From Anaerocolumna sp047777345 (GTDB lineage Bacteria; Bacillota; Clostridia; Lachnospirales; Lachnospiraceae), in NCBI GenBank assembly GCA_047777345.1, contig JBKEEJ010000002.1:62001-126000 (forward strand): a stretch of 64,000 nt of DNA, in the 5' to 3' direction. The notes under the pieces are model-generated. The model saw only the letters and a list, made by a program, of their open reading frames with translations. It made no database searches and was not told where the DNA came from. Below, piece after piece: positions 27,628 to 36,309 of this stretch (position 1 is its first letter; each line of letters begins with the position of its first letter). The position numbers and the translations under genes are program-made.

Positions 27628-27807
27628 GATTTCAAGTGACTGCATATTTGCAGCATAATAGGGAAACAGGTGAAAAGCCTGTACGGTCTCGCCGCTGTAT
27701 ATGAGGAGTTTACGAAGGCAGAATTTTCTGTAAAAGTCACTGGGTAAATTACCTGGGAAGACTCTTCGTAAATGATGATTCATAAGTCAGAATACCTGCT
27801 TGAAATC
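27628..27807 (+). promoter_or_regulatory. Cobalamin riboswitch
   Basis: A perfect 9-bp closing helix (gatttcaag 27628-27636 with cttgaaatc 27799-27807) encloses the core: 'gggaaacaggtgaaaagcctg', 'cgccgctgta..gaggag', 'gtcactgggtaaattacctgggaag' and the B12 box 'aagtcagaatacctgc' (27784-27799). It is followed by a terminator hairpin and then by a DUF4430 gene and an ECF S component, so it should switch these off when corrinoid is plentiful. Confidence 0.93.
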
Positions 27808-27931
27808 GTACTTTAACTGCCACGAGGATTTGGAGAGAAGTACAATAAGGGCTGAAATAGCACTTTTAAATTATGGGCGTCAGGATTATCTTTATGACTG
27901 TCGCTGCTATTTTCAGTCATTATTTGATGCA

Positions 27932-27965
27932 GATTCCTTTCCTATGGTAAAAGGAATTTTTTTTG
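27932..27965 (+). terminator. Riboswitch-controlled transcription terminator
   Basis: attccttt pairs with aaaggaat across about nine bases, followed by T8. It lies 125 bases after the riboswitch core and before the first gene, fitting an expression platform that stops transcription with ligand bound. Confidence 0.8.
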
Positions 27966-28059
27966 TCTTCATTTTACCTGCAGGTATTTATTTGTAACTA
28001 AATTAAGTACAAAATGTTTCTTAAATTTTTTCCGTTTTTTACGGTAGAAGGGAGTAAAA

Positions 28060-28461
28060 ATGAAAAAAAACAGCAATGCGGTAAAAACCTTTATTGGGCT
28101 GTTAATATTGGCAGTTGTTGTGGCCGGAATGCTTTTATTGTATAATCGGTTTCGGCCAAAACCAACAGAAGGGGAAAAGAAAATTACGGTGGAAGTAATT
28201 ATGGATGGAACCAATAAATCTTATGAGATTCAAACCAATGAAGATTACTTAAGAGGTGCTTTAGAACAGGTAAACCTTATTTCCGGAACAGAATCGGAAT
28301 ACGGCCTTTTTGTTACCACTGTGGACGGAAGGACTGCCGATAAATCCAAACAAGAGTGGTGGTGCTTTACGTTAAACGGTCAGTCCATCAACACCAGTGT
28401 AGATACCACACCAATAGCGGATGGGGATCATTTCGAAATAACCTTAATGGCAGGTTACTAA
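28060..28461 (+). CDS. DUF4430 (transcobalamin C-terminal-like) surface protein
   Basis: 133 residues: an N-terminal membrane anchor or signal (about 10-28, 'FIGLLILAVVVAGMLLLY') and one DUF4430 domain with 'EVIMDGTNKSYEIQTNEDYLRGAL', 'EWWCFTLNGQSIN' and 'DGDHFEITLMAGY'. DUF4430 resembles the C-terminal domain of transcobalamin and intrinsic factor. Being first under a cobalamin riboswitch and two bases before an ECF S component, it is a candidate corrinoid capture protein on the outer membrane face (inference). The ribosome site is gaagggag. Confidence 0.85.
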   Translation: MKKNSNAVKTFIGLLILAVVVAGMLLLYNRFRPKPTEGEKKITVEVIMDGTNKSYEIQTNEDYLRGALEQVNLISGTESEYGLFVTTVDGRTADKSKQEWWCFTLNGQSINTSVDTTPIADGDHFEITLMAGY

Positions 28462-28463
28462 AA

Positions 28464-28985
28464 ATGAGAATCAAAGATATTGTACTTATTGGCATGCTGA
28501 CTGCTTTGCTGATTGCCGCCAAATTCAGCCTTTCCTTTTTGCCAAACATTGAACTGGTATCACTTTTTATTATAATCTATACCTTAACAATGCATAAAAA
28601 AACCCTGTACATAATCACGGTATTTGTTATTACAGAAGGGCTGTTGTATGGTTTTGGACTATGGTTTCTGAATTACCTTTATATCTGGTATATTTTATAT
28701 ATTTTGGTCAGAATCTTTCGCAAAAACCAGTCCCCTTTGCATTGGGCCATAATTTCCGGCGGCTTTGGCTTATCTTTTGGCGCCCTATGTGCAATTCCTT
28801 ATTTCTTTATCGGGCTATCATCAGGATCCGTGCGCACCGGCCTGCAAAGTGCTTTTGCATATTGGATCAGCGGAATACTTTTTGACATTCCTCATGGCAT
28901 CGGTAACTTTATTATTACTTTGGTACTGTTTAAGCCGCTTATGAAAATATTTCACATGATTACTGCCTCCGAAACTCATTATTAG
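28464..28985 (+). CDS. ECF transporter S component, predicted corrinoid uptake
   Basis: 173 residues, about six membrane helices. The start 'RIKDIVLIGMLTALLIAAKFSLSFLPNIELVSLF' is characteristic of ECF S components (the small-residue helix 1 that binds EcfT). No EcfA/EcfT genes are nearby, so it would use a shared module encoded elsewhere (group II ECF). Cobalamin riboswitch control predicts cobalamin, cobinamide or a lower-ligand precursor as substrate. The ATG lies two bases after the DUF4430 stop; the frame opens further upstream inside that gene, but this start matches the family. Confidence 0.88.
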   Translation: MRIKDIVLIGMLTALLIAAKFSLSFLPNIELVSLFIIIYTLTMHKKTLYIITVFVITEGLLYGFGLWFLNYLYIWYILYILVRIFRKNQSPLHWAIISGGFGLSFGALCAIPYFFIGLSSGSVRTGLQSAFAYWISGILFDIPHGIGNFIITLVLFKPLMKIFHMITASETHY

Positions 28986-29042
28986 CCAGTAAGCTTTAAA
29001 ATTCATACGAAAATCCGATCTGCTTATTAACAAAAATCAAAA

Positions 29043-29165
29043 AGCATCCCATATACACTGTTTGACAGCCAATTGCCTGTATAAATGCAATCTCCATATC
29101 TGTTACAATTATGGCATTTGCAATTCACAAAAAAGTCAAGCTTTTTTATGGGATGCTCTATTTTT
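29043..29165. terminator. Bidirectional long-loop terminator between convergent genes
   Basis: agcatcccata (29043-29053) pairs with tatgggatgct (29147-29157) around about 93 bases. On the plus strand ctatttttc follows; on the minus strand ctttttgattttt follows. It separates the ECF gene from the convergent 200-residue gene. Confidence 0.55.
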
Positions 29166-29760
29166 CTTTGTTGGTTATCTCCATAAGAAGTGTGTTGATT
29201 TCTGCTTTACTGATGATTCGGATACGATGAAATAAACTGTCATTATACAGTATGTACTTAAAATTCTCACAAAGCTCATCAAACCTTCCATGCCCATTTT
29301 CAAACAATGTCTCAAGGCCCACAAAGTCTGTTTCGTCGAAAGGAATATAATAATAGAGATTATAATCTTTTACCAGTTCCAATACTTTTTTTATCTGATT
29401 TGGATCCGGCATAACGGGCAAAGCGATTTTATAACTGTTTACCTTAACTAAGCTTTGGATTTTAATTCCCAGCAGTTTATTTTCGGCTTCTTTCTGGGTT
29501 ACTATTTCCTTATAGGAAATATTCTGATTCTGCAAATTTCTTTTCAGTTCGGCTATTTTACTTTCCATATCCAGGGTTTTTCGAATATAAAGGTTATCCG
29601 AATCAATGACAAAAAGACAATTTTTATTTTCCGTAAACCTGGTCAAAAGATCTAATACAAATCCATGGGTGTTTTTTACCCTGTCATAATCCAAAATATA
29701 CTGAAAATCTTTTTCTCCTTCCAGTTTCTTAAATTTTGCTTTAGGCTGTAACTTCCACAT
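29158..29760 (-). CDS. Conserved-looking protein of unknown function
   Basis: 200 residues, soluble, no signal and no membrane helix. It has a central coiled-coil-like stretch ('ESKIAELKRNLQNQNISYKEIVTQKEAENKLLGIK', here only as the region about 75-110) and a C-terminal part rich in aromatic residues. The ATG has gaaaggatacaggt upstream. It is flanked by terminators on both sides, so it is monocistronic. I do not recognise the family. Confidence 0.6.
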   Translation of the reverse strand: MWKLQPKAKFKKLEGEKDFQYILDYDRVKNTHGFVLDLLTRFTENKNCLFVIDSDNLYIRKTLDMESKIAELKRNLQNQNISYKEIVTQKEAENKLLGIKIQSLVKVNSYKIALPVMPDPNQIKKVLELVKDYNLYYYIPFDETDFVGLETLFENGHGRFDELCENFKYILYNDSLFHRIRIISKAEINTLLMEITNKEK

Positions 29761-29881
29761 ACCTGTATCCTTTCATTCAAATATCTTTCTTTTTCCTATC
29801 CTTATTATAATCCTGTTTTACAGCCTTTACCAGAGTGTAAATTGATTTATTGATTAGGAAATGGACAATTTCCTATGAATT

Positions 29882-29910
29882 AAAAAAAGGTTATTCCGAA
29901 GAATAACCTT
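29882..29910 (-). terminator. Rho-independent terminator after the cold-shock gene
   Basis: On the minus strand aaggttattc, a ttcg tetraloop and gaataacctt form a perfect 10-bp stem followed by T7. Confidence 0.9.
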
Positions 29911-30029
29911 TCATCATTTTCGTTTCTTACAATATAGCTATTTCTGTATAACAATATTTAAGAAATTATCATTCTTAAAATATATATATAGAGAAAAAGG
30001 TACACGTAAAAACGTAAAACTTTTGTATA

Positions 30030-30230
30030 TTATAATTTCGTTACGTTTGTAGCCTGAGGGCCTTTAGCTCCCTGAACAATATCAAAAGTAACTTCCTGTC
30101 CTTCTTCTAAGGATTTAAAGCCTTCCATGTTAAGACCTGTATAATGTACGAATACATCATTGCCCTGTTCATCGGAGATAAAGCCAAAGCCTTTTTGATT
30201 ATTAAACCATTTTACTGTACCTTTGTTCAT
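30030..30230 (-). CDS. CspA-family cold shock protein
   Basis: 66 residues forming one cold-shock domain with RNP1 'KGFGFI' and RNP2 'VFVHYT'. It binds single-stranded RNA/DNA. The frame opens 30 codons upstream, but the ATG at 30230 follows ttggaggaattatc and gives the exact family length. It is followed by a strong terminator. Confidence 0.97.
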   Translation of the reverse strand: MNKGTVKWFNNQKGFGFISDEQGNDVFVHYTGLNMEGFKSLEEGQEVTFDIVQGAKGPQATNVTKL

Positions 30231-30637
30231 GATAATTCCTCCAAAAAATAAAAATAAGATATTACTGTCGCTCTTTTGACAGTAATTATTGCAGTAATTG
30301 CAATACATTGATAATAACACTATTTTATGAATCTGTCAAATAAAATTTGTGGATTTTCAGCTAAAAATTAACATTTTATCTTTCGGATACTATTTTGTTT
30401 GAAAAATTCTATTTTTCTATATATGATTAAAAAAATAACTTTTTGAATATTATTGATAAAACCAGTAAGAAGTATACGATAATGCTACATTTTGTTGCCT
30501 TTTCATATATTTTCCATTTAAACTGGTATAATAATGAAATTAAAATCAGTTATTTCCATAAATATTAATTTCAAAAGAACATACTGATTCATCTTTAATA
30601 CTCTTAATATGCTTATTAATACATAAGGAGGGTTAGC
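30231..30637. promoter_or_regulatory. Leader of the cold-shock gene and upstream region of an XRE regulator
   Basis: A perfect 9-bp hairpin (attactgtc 30261-30269 with gacagtaat 30278-30286) stands 30 bases before the cold-shock start and could form a leader structure of the thermo-responsive type known for cspA messages. The rest of this 400-bp AT-rich stretch shows no gene. aaggagg precedes the XRE start. Confidence 0.45.
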
Positions 30638-31057
30638 ATGTCTGACTTGCTGTTAAAAGATAAATTACGCGAACTGCGTACCAGAATGCATTTAACCCAG
30701 AGTAAAGTCGGTGAGTATCTTAACATGACACGACAAGGTTATGCTCATTATGAGGCAGGTTTAAGACATCCGGACTATCAAACTTTGCTCAAACTGTCAA
30801 AACTCTATAAGGTGGACATAGGAGAATTAATTAATAATCAAACTACTCCTATCGTACATGAAACACTTCATGAAAATGAAGATTATACCATAAAGGCAGG
30901 CAACCAAAAACAAGCCACTGTGCCATCACGTGTTATACATCTTTCCAATGATGAAAAGAAATTATTTAATCTGTACAGTAAATTAAGTCCGTCTGAAAAA
31001 AAGGAAATATTAAATATACTAGAATCAAAAGTGAACAAATGCAAAAAAAACAACTGA
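30638..31057 (+). CDS. XRE-family helix-turn-helix regulator
   Basis: 139 residues. An N-terminal Cro/cI-type HTH (about 9-63, 'LRTRMHLTQSKVGEYLNMTRQGYAHYEAGLRHPDYQTLLKLSKLY') is followed by a linker and a C-terminal helical segment ('LFNLYSKLSPSEKKEILNILESKV'). Its targets are unknown. It is a single gene with a strong ribosome site. It does not lie next to toxin or phage genes. Confidence 0.9.
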   Translation: MSDLLLKDKLRELRTRMHLTQSKVGEYLNMTRQGYAHYEAGLRHPDYQTLLKLSKLYKVDIGELINNQTTPIVHETLHENEDYTIKAGNQKQATVPSRVIHLSNDEKKLFNLYSKLSPSEKKEILNILESKVNKCKKNN

Positions 31058-31217
31058 TATAATGAAGTAATGCAATACAATATATCAAGTGACGAAAACA
31101 ACCAATGAAAGATTACTCCGATTTAAGTGCCTTTGTGTTCAACTGACTTAAAATATGTTGACACTCTATCTGGTTTACAGTAGCTTCCTTACTTTCCTTT
31201 TTATCTGTCGGGATGAA

Positions 31218-31487
31218 CTATTTCAGAAAATAGAAAAAAGCCAATGCCTGAAGGATAAGGATAAAAGGCATTCCATAAACAAAACGCATATGTTTCGTCT
31301 TATGTCGAAAAAAATACATTCCCAGCACTGCCCCCGCACTTCCTCCCAATATGGCTATAAAAAACAGATAGCTTTCCCGTATTCTCCATCTTTTCTTTAT
31401 TGCTCTGTTTTTGTCAATTCCCATAACCGTAAATCCGGCTATGTTCATTAAAATAAAATATAGGTAAATAGCATTTAATACGGCCAT
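31218..31487 (-). CDS. DUF1294 small membrane protein
   Basis: 89 residues with three hydrophobic segments and the DUF1294 pattern 'GIDKNRAIKKRWRIRESYLFFIAILGGSAGAVLGMYFFRHKTKH'. The function is unknown. In some bacteria the domain is fused to a cold-shock domain; here a cold-shock gene lies 1 kb away but as a separate unit. The ribosome site is caggaaataag. Confidence 0.88.
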   Translation of the reverse strand: MAVLNAIYLYFILMNIAGFTVMGIDKNRAIKKRWRIRESYLFFIAILGGSAGAVLGMYFFRHKTKHMRFVYGMPFILILQALAFFYFLK

Positions 31488-31573
31488 CTTATTTCCTGCT
31501 TTCCTTTATCCCTGTTCTCTCTATTTCTTTTACCCTATCATATATTTTAAGTCCAGGCAAATCGAAACAGCTA

Positions 31574-31607
31574 AAAGAGGCGCTGCATAAAATTATACAA
31601 CACCCCC
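31574..31607 (-). terminator. Terminator of the 60-residue ORF, gttgcat-repeat type
   Basis: On the minus strand gggtgttgtataa pairs with ttatgcagcgcc, all positions paired when G-U is allowed, followed by tctttt. The plus-strand version has A-C mismatches, so the minus strand is the active side. The sequence looks like a shortened member of the gttgcataat family. Confidence 0.55.
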
Positions 31608-31677
31608 TTTAGTCTGCTATGCATATACCTTACCTGTTTTCCTGACACATGTAACTATGAATTCTTAAGCGGTAAAC

Positions 31678-31860
31678 CTAGAATTTATCGGCATATTTGG
31701 CAATTTCGTTTGCCACGGATGTCAACTGTTCCTTAACAATCTGAAAAATTTTTTCCTGTCTTTCTTTTACATCCTCCGGTGCGTTTACAAGCTGTTGAGC
31801 CGCACTGTCCAGCAGTTTTGTTTGTTCGTCCAAGGTTTTCTGAATTTCCTGAATCGTCAT
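31678..31860 (-). CDS. Small helical protein of unknown function
   Basis: 60 residues, amphipathic and probably all helix ('IQEIQKTLDEQTKLLDSAA' ... 'IFQIVKEQLTSVANEIAKYA'). It has no Cys, signal or membrane segment. The very strong ribosome site (gaggaggatattg) and a terminator just after it mark it as a real gene. No family is recognised. Confidence 0.6.
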   Translation of the reverse strand: MTIQEIQKTLDEQTKLLDSAAQQLVNAPEDVKERQEKIFQIVKEQLTSVANEIAKYADKF

Positions 31861-31968
31861 TCAATATCCTCCTCTTGCTATTGGTTACTGGTGAAATAAT
31901 TTTAATTGTACTATAATATATTCTTTTAAAATTCAGATTGTTACCTGGAAAAAAACTTTACACAATAA

Positions 31969-32054
31969 AAAACACCTGGCAATTTTTTGTATGCTTACCT
32001 ACCGCAATCAAATTCATGCTGTCCTTTTTATTAAGCACATCACCTGCCAGGTGC
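31969..32054 (-). terminator. Long-loop terminator after aspS
   Basis: cacctggca (31973-31981) pairs with tgccaggtg (32045-32053) across about 63 bases. On the minus strand gttttttattg follows. The right arm is itself a short palindrome (cacctgccaggtg), so two folds compete. Confidence 0.55.
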
Positions 32055-32098
32055 ATTTTCAATCTTTATTCTTCTATTTGTCTTTTTATTTATCCATT

Positions 32099-33886
32099 TT
32101 AATTATTTTTTACAACGGCAATTCCCAGTTCGTCTAACTGCTTCTGGTCTACCACATTTGGCGCATCTGTCATCAGACAGGAAGCATCCTTTACTTTCGG
32201 GAATGCGATGACATCCCGGATGCTGTCTACCTTTGCCATAAGCATAACAAGACGGTCAAGGCCGTAAGCCAGTCCGGCATGAGGCGGAACACCATATTTA
32301 AATGCGTTCAGTAAAAATCCGAAACGGTCATATGCGTCTTCTTTACTGAAGCCTAATACCTCAAACATTTTTTCCTGAATATGATTCTGGTGTATTCTCA
32401 CGCTTCCGCCGCCGATTTCAGTACCATTTAAGACAATATCGTAAGCTTTTGCTCTTACCTTGCCAGGGTCCGTATCCAGTAATGGCAAATCTTCTTCCAT
32501 AGGCATAGTAAACGGATGGTGTTTTGCCGTGTATCTGCCTTCTTCCTTGGAATACTCCAGCAACGGGAACTCAGTAACCCAAAGGAATTTATACTCGTCT
32601 TTCTTCAGCAGATTCAGATTTTTTGCCAGTTCTAATCTTAAGTTGCCAAGAACATCAAATACGATTTCGTCTTCATCAGCTGCAAACAGCAATAAATCCC
32701 CTGGTTTTCCTTCCATGGCCTTAACCAGGGCGGACAATTCTTCTTCTTTCATAAACTTGGCGAAAGAAGATTTATATGTTCCGTCATTGTTAATTGCCAG
32801 GTAAGCCAGTCCTTTTGCGCCAAAACCCTTGGCAAACTCTACCAGGGCGTCGATTTTCTTTCTTGGCATTCCCGCCTGTCCTTCTGCGTTAATTCCTCTT
32901 ACGGAACCTCCTTTTTCAAGAGCACTGGTAAATACGGAAAAACCACAGCCTTTTACCACATCGGAAACATTCTTTAATTCCATGCCAAAACGGATATCCG
33001 GCTTGTCTGAGCCAAATCGCTCCATTGCCTCGGTATAGGTCATTCTCTGAATCGGTAAGGTTATATCCACCCCTATGGTTTCTTTAAATAACTTTTTAAG
33101 TAATCTTTCGTTTACTTCAATAACATCATCCACATCCACAAAAGATAATTCCATATCAATCTGTGTGAATTCCGGCTGTCTGTCCGCACGTAAGTCCTCA
33201 TCACGGAAACATTTGACAATTTGGAAATAACGGTCATAACCGGAACACATTAACAGCTGCTTAAAAAGCTGGGGTGACTGAGGAAGTGCGTAAAAATTTC
33301 CTGGATGAACACGGCTTGGAACAAGGTAATCCCTGGCACCTTCCGGAGTACTTTTTGTAAGCATGGGAGTTTCTATCTCTAAAAAACCTTCCTCTGATAA
33401 AAACTGGCGAGTTAAGGTTGCTACCTTGCTTCTCATTATAAGGTTTCTCTGCAGATCCGGTCTTCTTAAATCCAAATATCTGTATTTTAATCTTAACTCT
33501 TCCTTGGTTTTGCTGTCTTCTTCGATAGGAAACGGCGGTGTTTCTGCTTCTGATAAAATACGAAGTTCTGTGGCCCTTAACTCAATATTACCGGTAACCA
33601 GATTTTCATTTACGGCACCGGCACGGGCTTCGATTTTACCAACCACGGCAATTACATATTCGCTTTTTAACTTTTCGGCCTTTTCAAAGCCTTCTTTTCC
33701 AATATCACTTTCTTCAAAAATAATCTGCAATATACCGGAACGATCCCTTAAATCTACAAAGATAATTCCACCTTTATTTCTGCACTTTTGAACCCAGCCC
33801 ATTACGGTAACTGTTTCCCCAATATTTTGGATTCCAACTTCCGTACATCTGTGGCTTCTATGCAAGCCTTTCATTGATTCTGCCAT
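32099..33886 (-). CDS. aspS: Aspartyl-tRNA synthetase
   Basis: 595 residues, typical bacterial type. An N-terminal OB-fold anticodon domain, class II motif 2 'FRDEDLRADRQPEFTQID', a central GAD insertion (about 300-420) and motif 3 'GVPPHAGLAYGLDRLVML'. The discriminating or non-discriminating type cannot be judged by eye. It ends the hisS-aspS gene string. There is no T-box leader in the 58-bp gap to the Dabb gene. Confidence 0.98.
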   Translation of the reverse strand: MAESMKGLHRSHRCTEVGIQNIGETVTVMGWVQKCRNKGGIIFVDLRDRSGILQIIFEESDIGKEGFEKAEKLKSEYVIAVVGKIEARAGAVNENLVTGNIELRATELRILSEAETPPFPIEEDSKTKEELRLKYRYLDLRRPDLQRNLIMRSKVATLTRQFLSEEGFLEIETPMLTKSTPEGARDYLVPSRVHPGNFYALPQSPQLFKQLLMCSGYDRYFQIVKCFRDEDLRADRQPEFTQIDMELSFVDVDDVIEVNERLLKKLFKETIGVDITLPIQRMTYTEAMERFGSDKPDIRFGMELKNVSDVVKGCGFSVFTSALEKGGSVRGINAEGQAGMPRKKIDALVEFAKGFGAKGLAYLAINNDGTYKSSFAKFMKEEELSALVKAMEGKPGDLLLFAADEDEIVFDVLGNLRLELAKNLNLLKKDEYKFLWVTEFPLLEYSKEEGRYTAKHHPFTMPMEEDLPLLDTDPGKVRAKAYDIVLNGTEIGGGSVRIHQNHIQEKMFEVLGFSKEDAYDRFGFLLNAFKYGVPPHAGLAYGLDRLVMLMAKVDSIRDVIAFPKVKDASCLMTDAPNVVDQKQLDELGIAVVKNN

Positions 33887-33944
33887 ATTGTCCTCCTAAA
33901 TTACGCATTCTATGCGTTAAAATCCTTTGATATAATAGCACTGA

Positions 33945-34250
33945 TTAATCCTGATAGTCAATACAAATTCGATTCTTTACCACTGATCCGATATAGGCGG
34001 AAACTTTCACATGCTCTGGATGAACCTGATAGTTGTTCAAAGCTTCCACACTTTCAAAGGTACTGTCCAGTATCAGGTCTGCATGACCGGAACTGGATGG
34101 AAGAAGATCCGTTATAACCCGAACTGAAATCACTCCCGGTATTTTCTCCTTTAATGCTTCCAGTCTTTCTTTTATGATCTTAGCGTGTTCTTCTTTTTCT
34201 TCCTGTGTAAATTGATCCTGATGTTTCCACATAACAATATGTCTTATCAT
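33945..34250 (-). CDS. Dabb-family (stress-responsive alpha-beta barrel) protein
   Basis: 101 residues matching the dimeric ferredoxin-like Dabb fold: 'MIRHIVMWKHQDQFTQEEKEEH', 'IPGVISVRVITDLLPSSSGHADLIL', 'YQVHPEHVKVSAYI'. The biochemical role is not established. The ATG at 34250 follows tggaggatatat; an earlier in-frame ATG lacks a site. It lies between hisS and aspS in the same direction. Confidence 0.9.
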   Translation of the reverse strand: MIRHIVMWKHQDQFTQEEKEEHAKIIKERLEALKEKIPGVISVRVITDLLPSSSGHADLILDSTFESVEALNNYQVHPEHVKVSAYIGSVVKNRICIDYQD

Positions 34251-34364
34251 ATATATCCTCCATCCAATCAATATTTCGTGCATTCCGCTTTTGCCGGCAG
34301 TTTTAAGTTGCCAAAAGCCTGTAAAGCTAAACTGTAAACAGTGGCTTTATAATAAATTACTGGT

Positions 34365-35615
34365 TTAACGATTCAGAAAATAATCGACAATCTTATCCAA
34401 TGGAATTTCTTTTTGCTCTCCGTTTTCCATATTTTTAACGATAACCGTTTTTCTTTCCAGTTCGTCAGCCCCGATAATAACGGTGTTTTTGGCGCCAATC
34501 TTATTGGCATATTTCATTTGGGCCTTAACGCTCCGGTCCATATAATCCGTTTCTACGATAATGCCCTGATTTCTTAAGGTCTCCACTATTTTATAAGCTT
34601 CCGGTTTTGCTTCGGCTCCCAAAATACCCACATAAAGAGCCGGTACCGGCTCAGGCTCAAATTCCACATTTTCCTTTTCCAGGAAATAAAGAATCCGTTC
34701 AATGCCCATGCCAAAACCTACGGAAGGGATGTCCTGTTTCTCGTCAATTTCATGAACCAGATTGTCATAACGCCCGCCGCCGCATAAGGTAAATCCTTCG
34801 TCATTTACAAATTCAAACACAGTCTTGGTGTAATAATCCAGGCCTCTTACGATTCCGGTATCCACTTCATAAGGAATCTTTAACGCATCCAGAAGACTTT
34901 TTAATTCTTCAAAATGGTTTTTACATTCTTCATCCAGATAATCAATGGTTTTGGGCGCATCTTTTACAATTTCCTTACAGGTAGGCACTTTACAGTCAAG
35001 AACCCGCAGAGGATTTTTTTGCATTCTTTCTTTGCAGGTTGGACACAAATGTTCCTCATGCTGTTTTAAAAAGGTAAGAAGGGCTTCGTTATATGTTTTG
35101 CGGCAATTGGCGCATCCGATGCTGTTAATATGAAGTTTGGCATTTTTTAGTCCGATTTTGCGAATAAAAGTAGTAATGAGGGTGATTAATTCCACCTCTG
35201 CCAAAGGGCTTTTGGAACCGATAAACTCCACGCCAAACTGGTGGTGCTGACGAAGCCTTCCGCTTTGAGGCTGTTCATACCGAAAAGCCGGAGTTATATA
35301 AAACAGCTTGGTTGGCTGACTTTCCGCATACAGATTATTCTCCAGATATGCTCTGATTGCCCCTGCCGTTCCTTCAGGTTTTAAGGTAATGCTTCTGTTC
35401 CCCTTATCGGTAAAAGTATACATTTCCTTCTGCACTACGTCTGTTGTTTCGCCTACGCCTCTTTGAAATAAAACCGTATGTTCAAAAACAGGAGTTATAA
35501 TTTCTTTTATATTATATGACCTGCATAATTCCCTCGCCAATTTTTCAATTTGGGTTCTTTTATACATATTGGTTCCGAACCAATCCTGAGTACCTTTCGG
35601 TCTTTGTGTAATCAT
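34365..35615 (-). CDS. hisS: Histidyl-tRNA synthetase
   Basis: 416 residues, class II. Motif 2 'FRYEQPQSGRLRQHHQFGVEF', histidine-specific 'GIVRGLDYYTKTVFEF', motif 3 'GFGMGIERILYFL', and a C-terminal anticodon domain. A Cys4 cluster ('CANC' and 'CPTC') lies in the insertion, as in many Firmicutes. The ribosome site is tttggaggctgtaaa. Confidence 0.98.
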   Translation of the reverse strand: MITQRPKGTQDWFGTNMYKRTQIEKLARELCRSYNIKEIITPVFEHTVLFQRGVGETTDVVQKEMYTFTDKGNRSITLKPEGTAGAIRAYLENNLYAESQPTKLFYITPAFRYEQPQSGRLRQHHQFGVEFIGSKSPLAEVELITLITTFIRKIGLKNAKLHINSIGCANCRKTYNEALLTFLKQHEEHLCPTCKERMQKNPLRVLDCKVPTCKEIVKDAPKTIDYLDEECKNHFEELKSLLDALKIPYEVDTGIVRGLDYYTKTVFEFVNDEGFTLCGGGRYDNLVHEIDEKQDIPSVGFGMGIERILYFLEKENVEFEPEPVPALYVGILGAEAKPEAYKIVETLRNQGIIVETDYMDRSVKAQMKYANKIGAKNTVIIGADELERKTVIVKNMENGEQKEIPLDKIVDYFLNR

Positions 35616-35642
35616 TTTACAGCCTCCAAATCTACCTAAATT

Positions 35643-36293
35643 TTAATAATATCCGTCATGAAGTATTTTTCTCCATGAATAATTCTTTTTATTAATGCAT
35701 TTTACATACTCATCTACCTGTGAAAACTCCTTTGAGTGGATTACGCTTAAGAAAGCAAGAAACATTTTCATGTCAAAGTTCTTAACTTCCTCTATCATAA
35801 GCTTAACAGCCGTTTCCATATCATATGCTTTGCGGTATTTTCGATGGGATACAAGGGCCGCAAAAACATCACAAATTCTTAATATCCTGCTTCCCAAAGG
35901 AATATTGTCTCCTGACAGATTATCCGGATAACCGGTTCCGTCATAGTTTTCATGATGATGATGCACTGCCTGAAGCAGGGTGTCAGAGTAATCATATTTT
36001 CTTAATATTTCATATCCGATAGACGGATGTAAGCGAATATACATCATTTCTTCAACGGTTAAAGCATGATCATTTTTTTTATATAAAAATTGTCCCAGTC
36101 TTAATTTTCCAATATCATGAACAAGACCGGCCTGTGCCATTAATTTACAAAAGCTATTCTCCATTTTCATTTCGGAAGCCAACAGATATGCCAATTTACT
36201 GACCAGTATTCCATGGTCAATTGCTTCTTCCAGATCATCTGTCAGAACAACTTCCTGATCCAATACTGATGATTCAAGAGTATTCTGTAACAC
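35643..36293 (-). CDS. HD-GYP domain protein, probable cyclic di-GMP phosphodiesterase
   Basis: 216 residues consisting of the HD-GYP domain only: 'LVHDIGKLRLGQFL' (HD metal site), 'RLHPSIGYEIL', 'HHHHENYDGTGYP' (GYP motif), 'ILRICDVFAAL'. HD-GYP proteins hydrolyse c-di-GMP or related cyclic dinucleotides. There is no receiver or sensor domain. The start is GTG with aaagga upstream. It is placed 16 bp after hemZ and before hisS, so it is co-transcribed with housekeeping genes. Confidence 0.9.
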   Translation of the reverse strand: MLQNTLESSVLDQEVVLTDDLEEAIDHGILVSKLAYLLASEMKMENSFCKLMAQAGLVHDIGKLRLGQFLYKKNDHALTVEEMMYIRLHPSIGYEILRKYDYSDTLLQAVHHHHENYDGTGYPDNLSGDNIPLGSRILRICDVFAALVSHRKYRKAYDMETAVKLMIEEVKNFDMKMFLAFLSVIHSKEFSQVDEYVKCINKKNYSWRKILHDGYY

Positions 36294-36309
36294 TTTCTGT
36301 CTTTCCTTT

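Noticed and set aside
27800..27997. Plus-strand 65-codon ORF after the cobalamin riboswitch
   Set aside because: It starts inside the riboswitch closing helix, has no ribosome site, and spans the terminator hairpin, so it is leader RNA rather than a gene.
31155..31451. Plus-strand 98-codon ORF opposite the DUF1294 gene
   Set aside because: The minus-strand frame has a recognisable family and ribosome site; this one has neither.
34251..36293. T-box leader before hisS or aspS
   Set aside because: The gaps are short (58 to about 115 bp or less), with no T-box sequence (TGGNACCGCG) or specifier-loop structure; the genes are co-transcribed.
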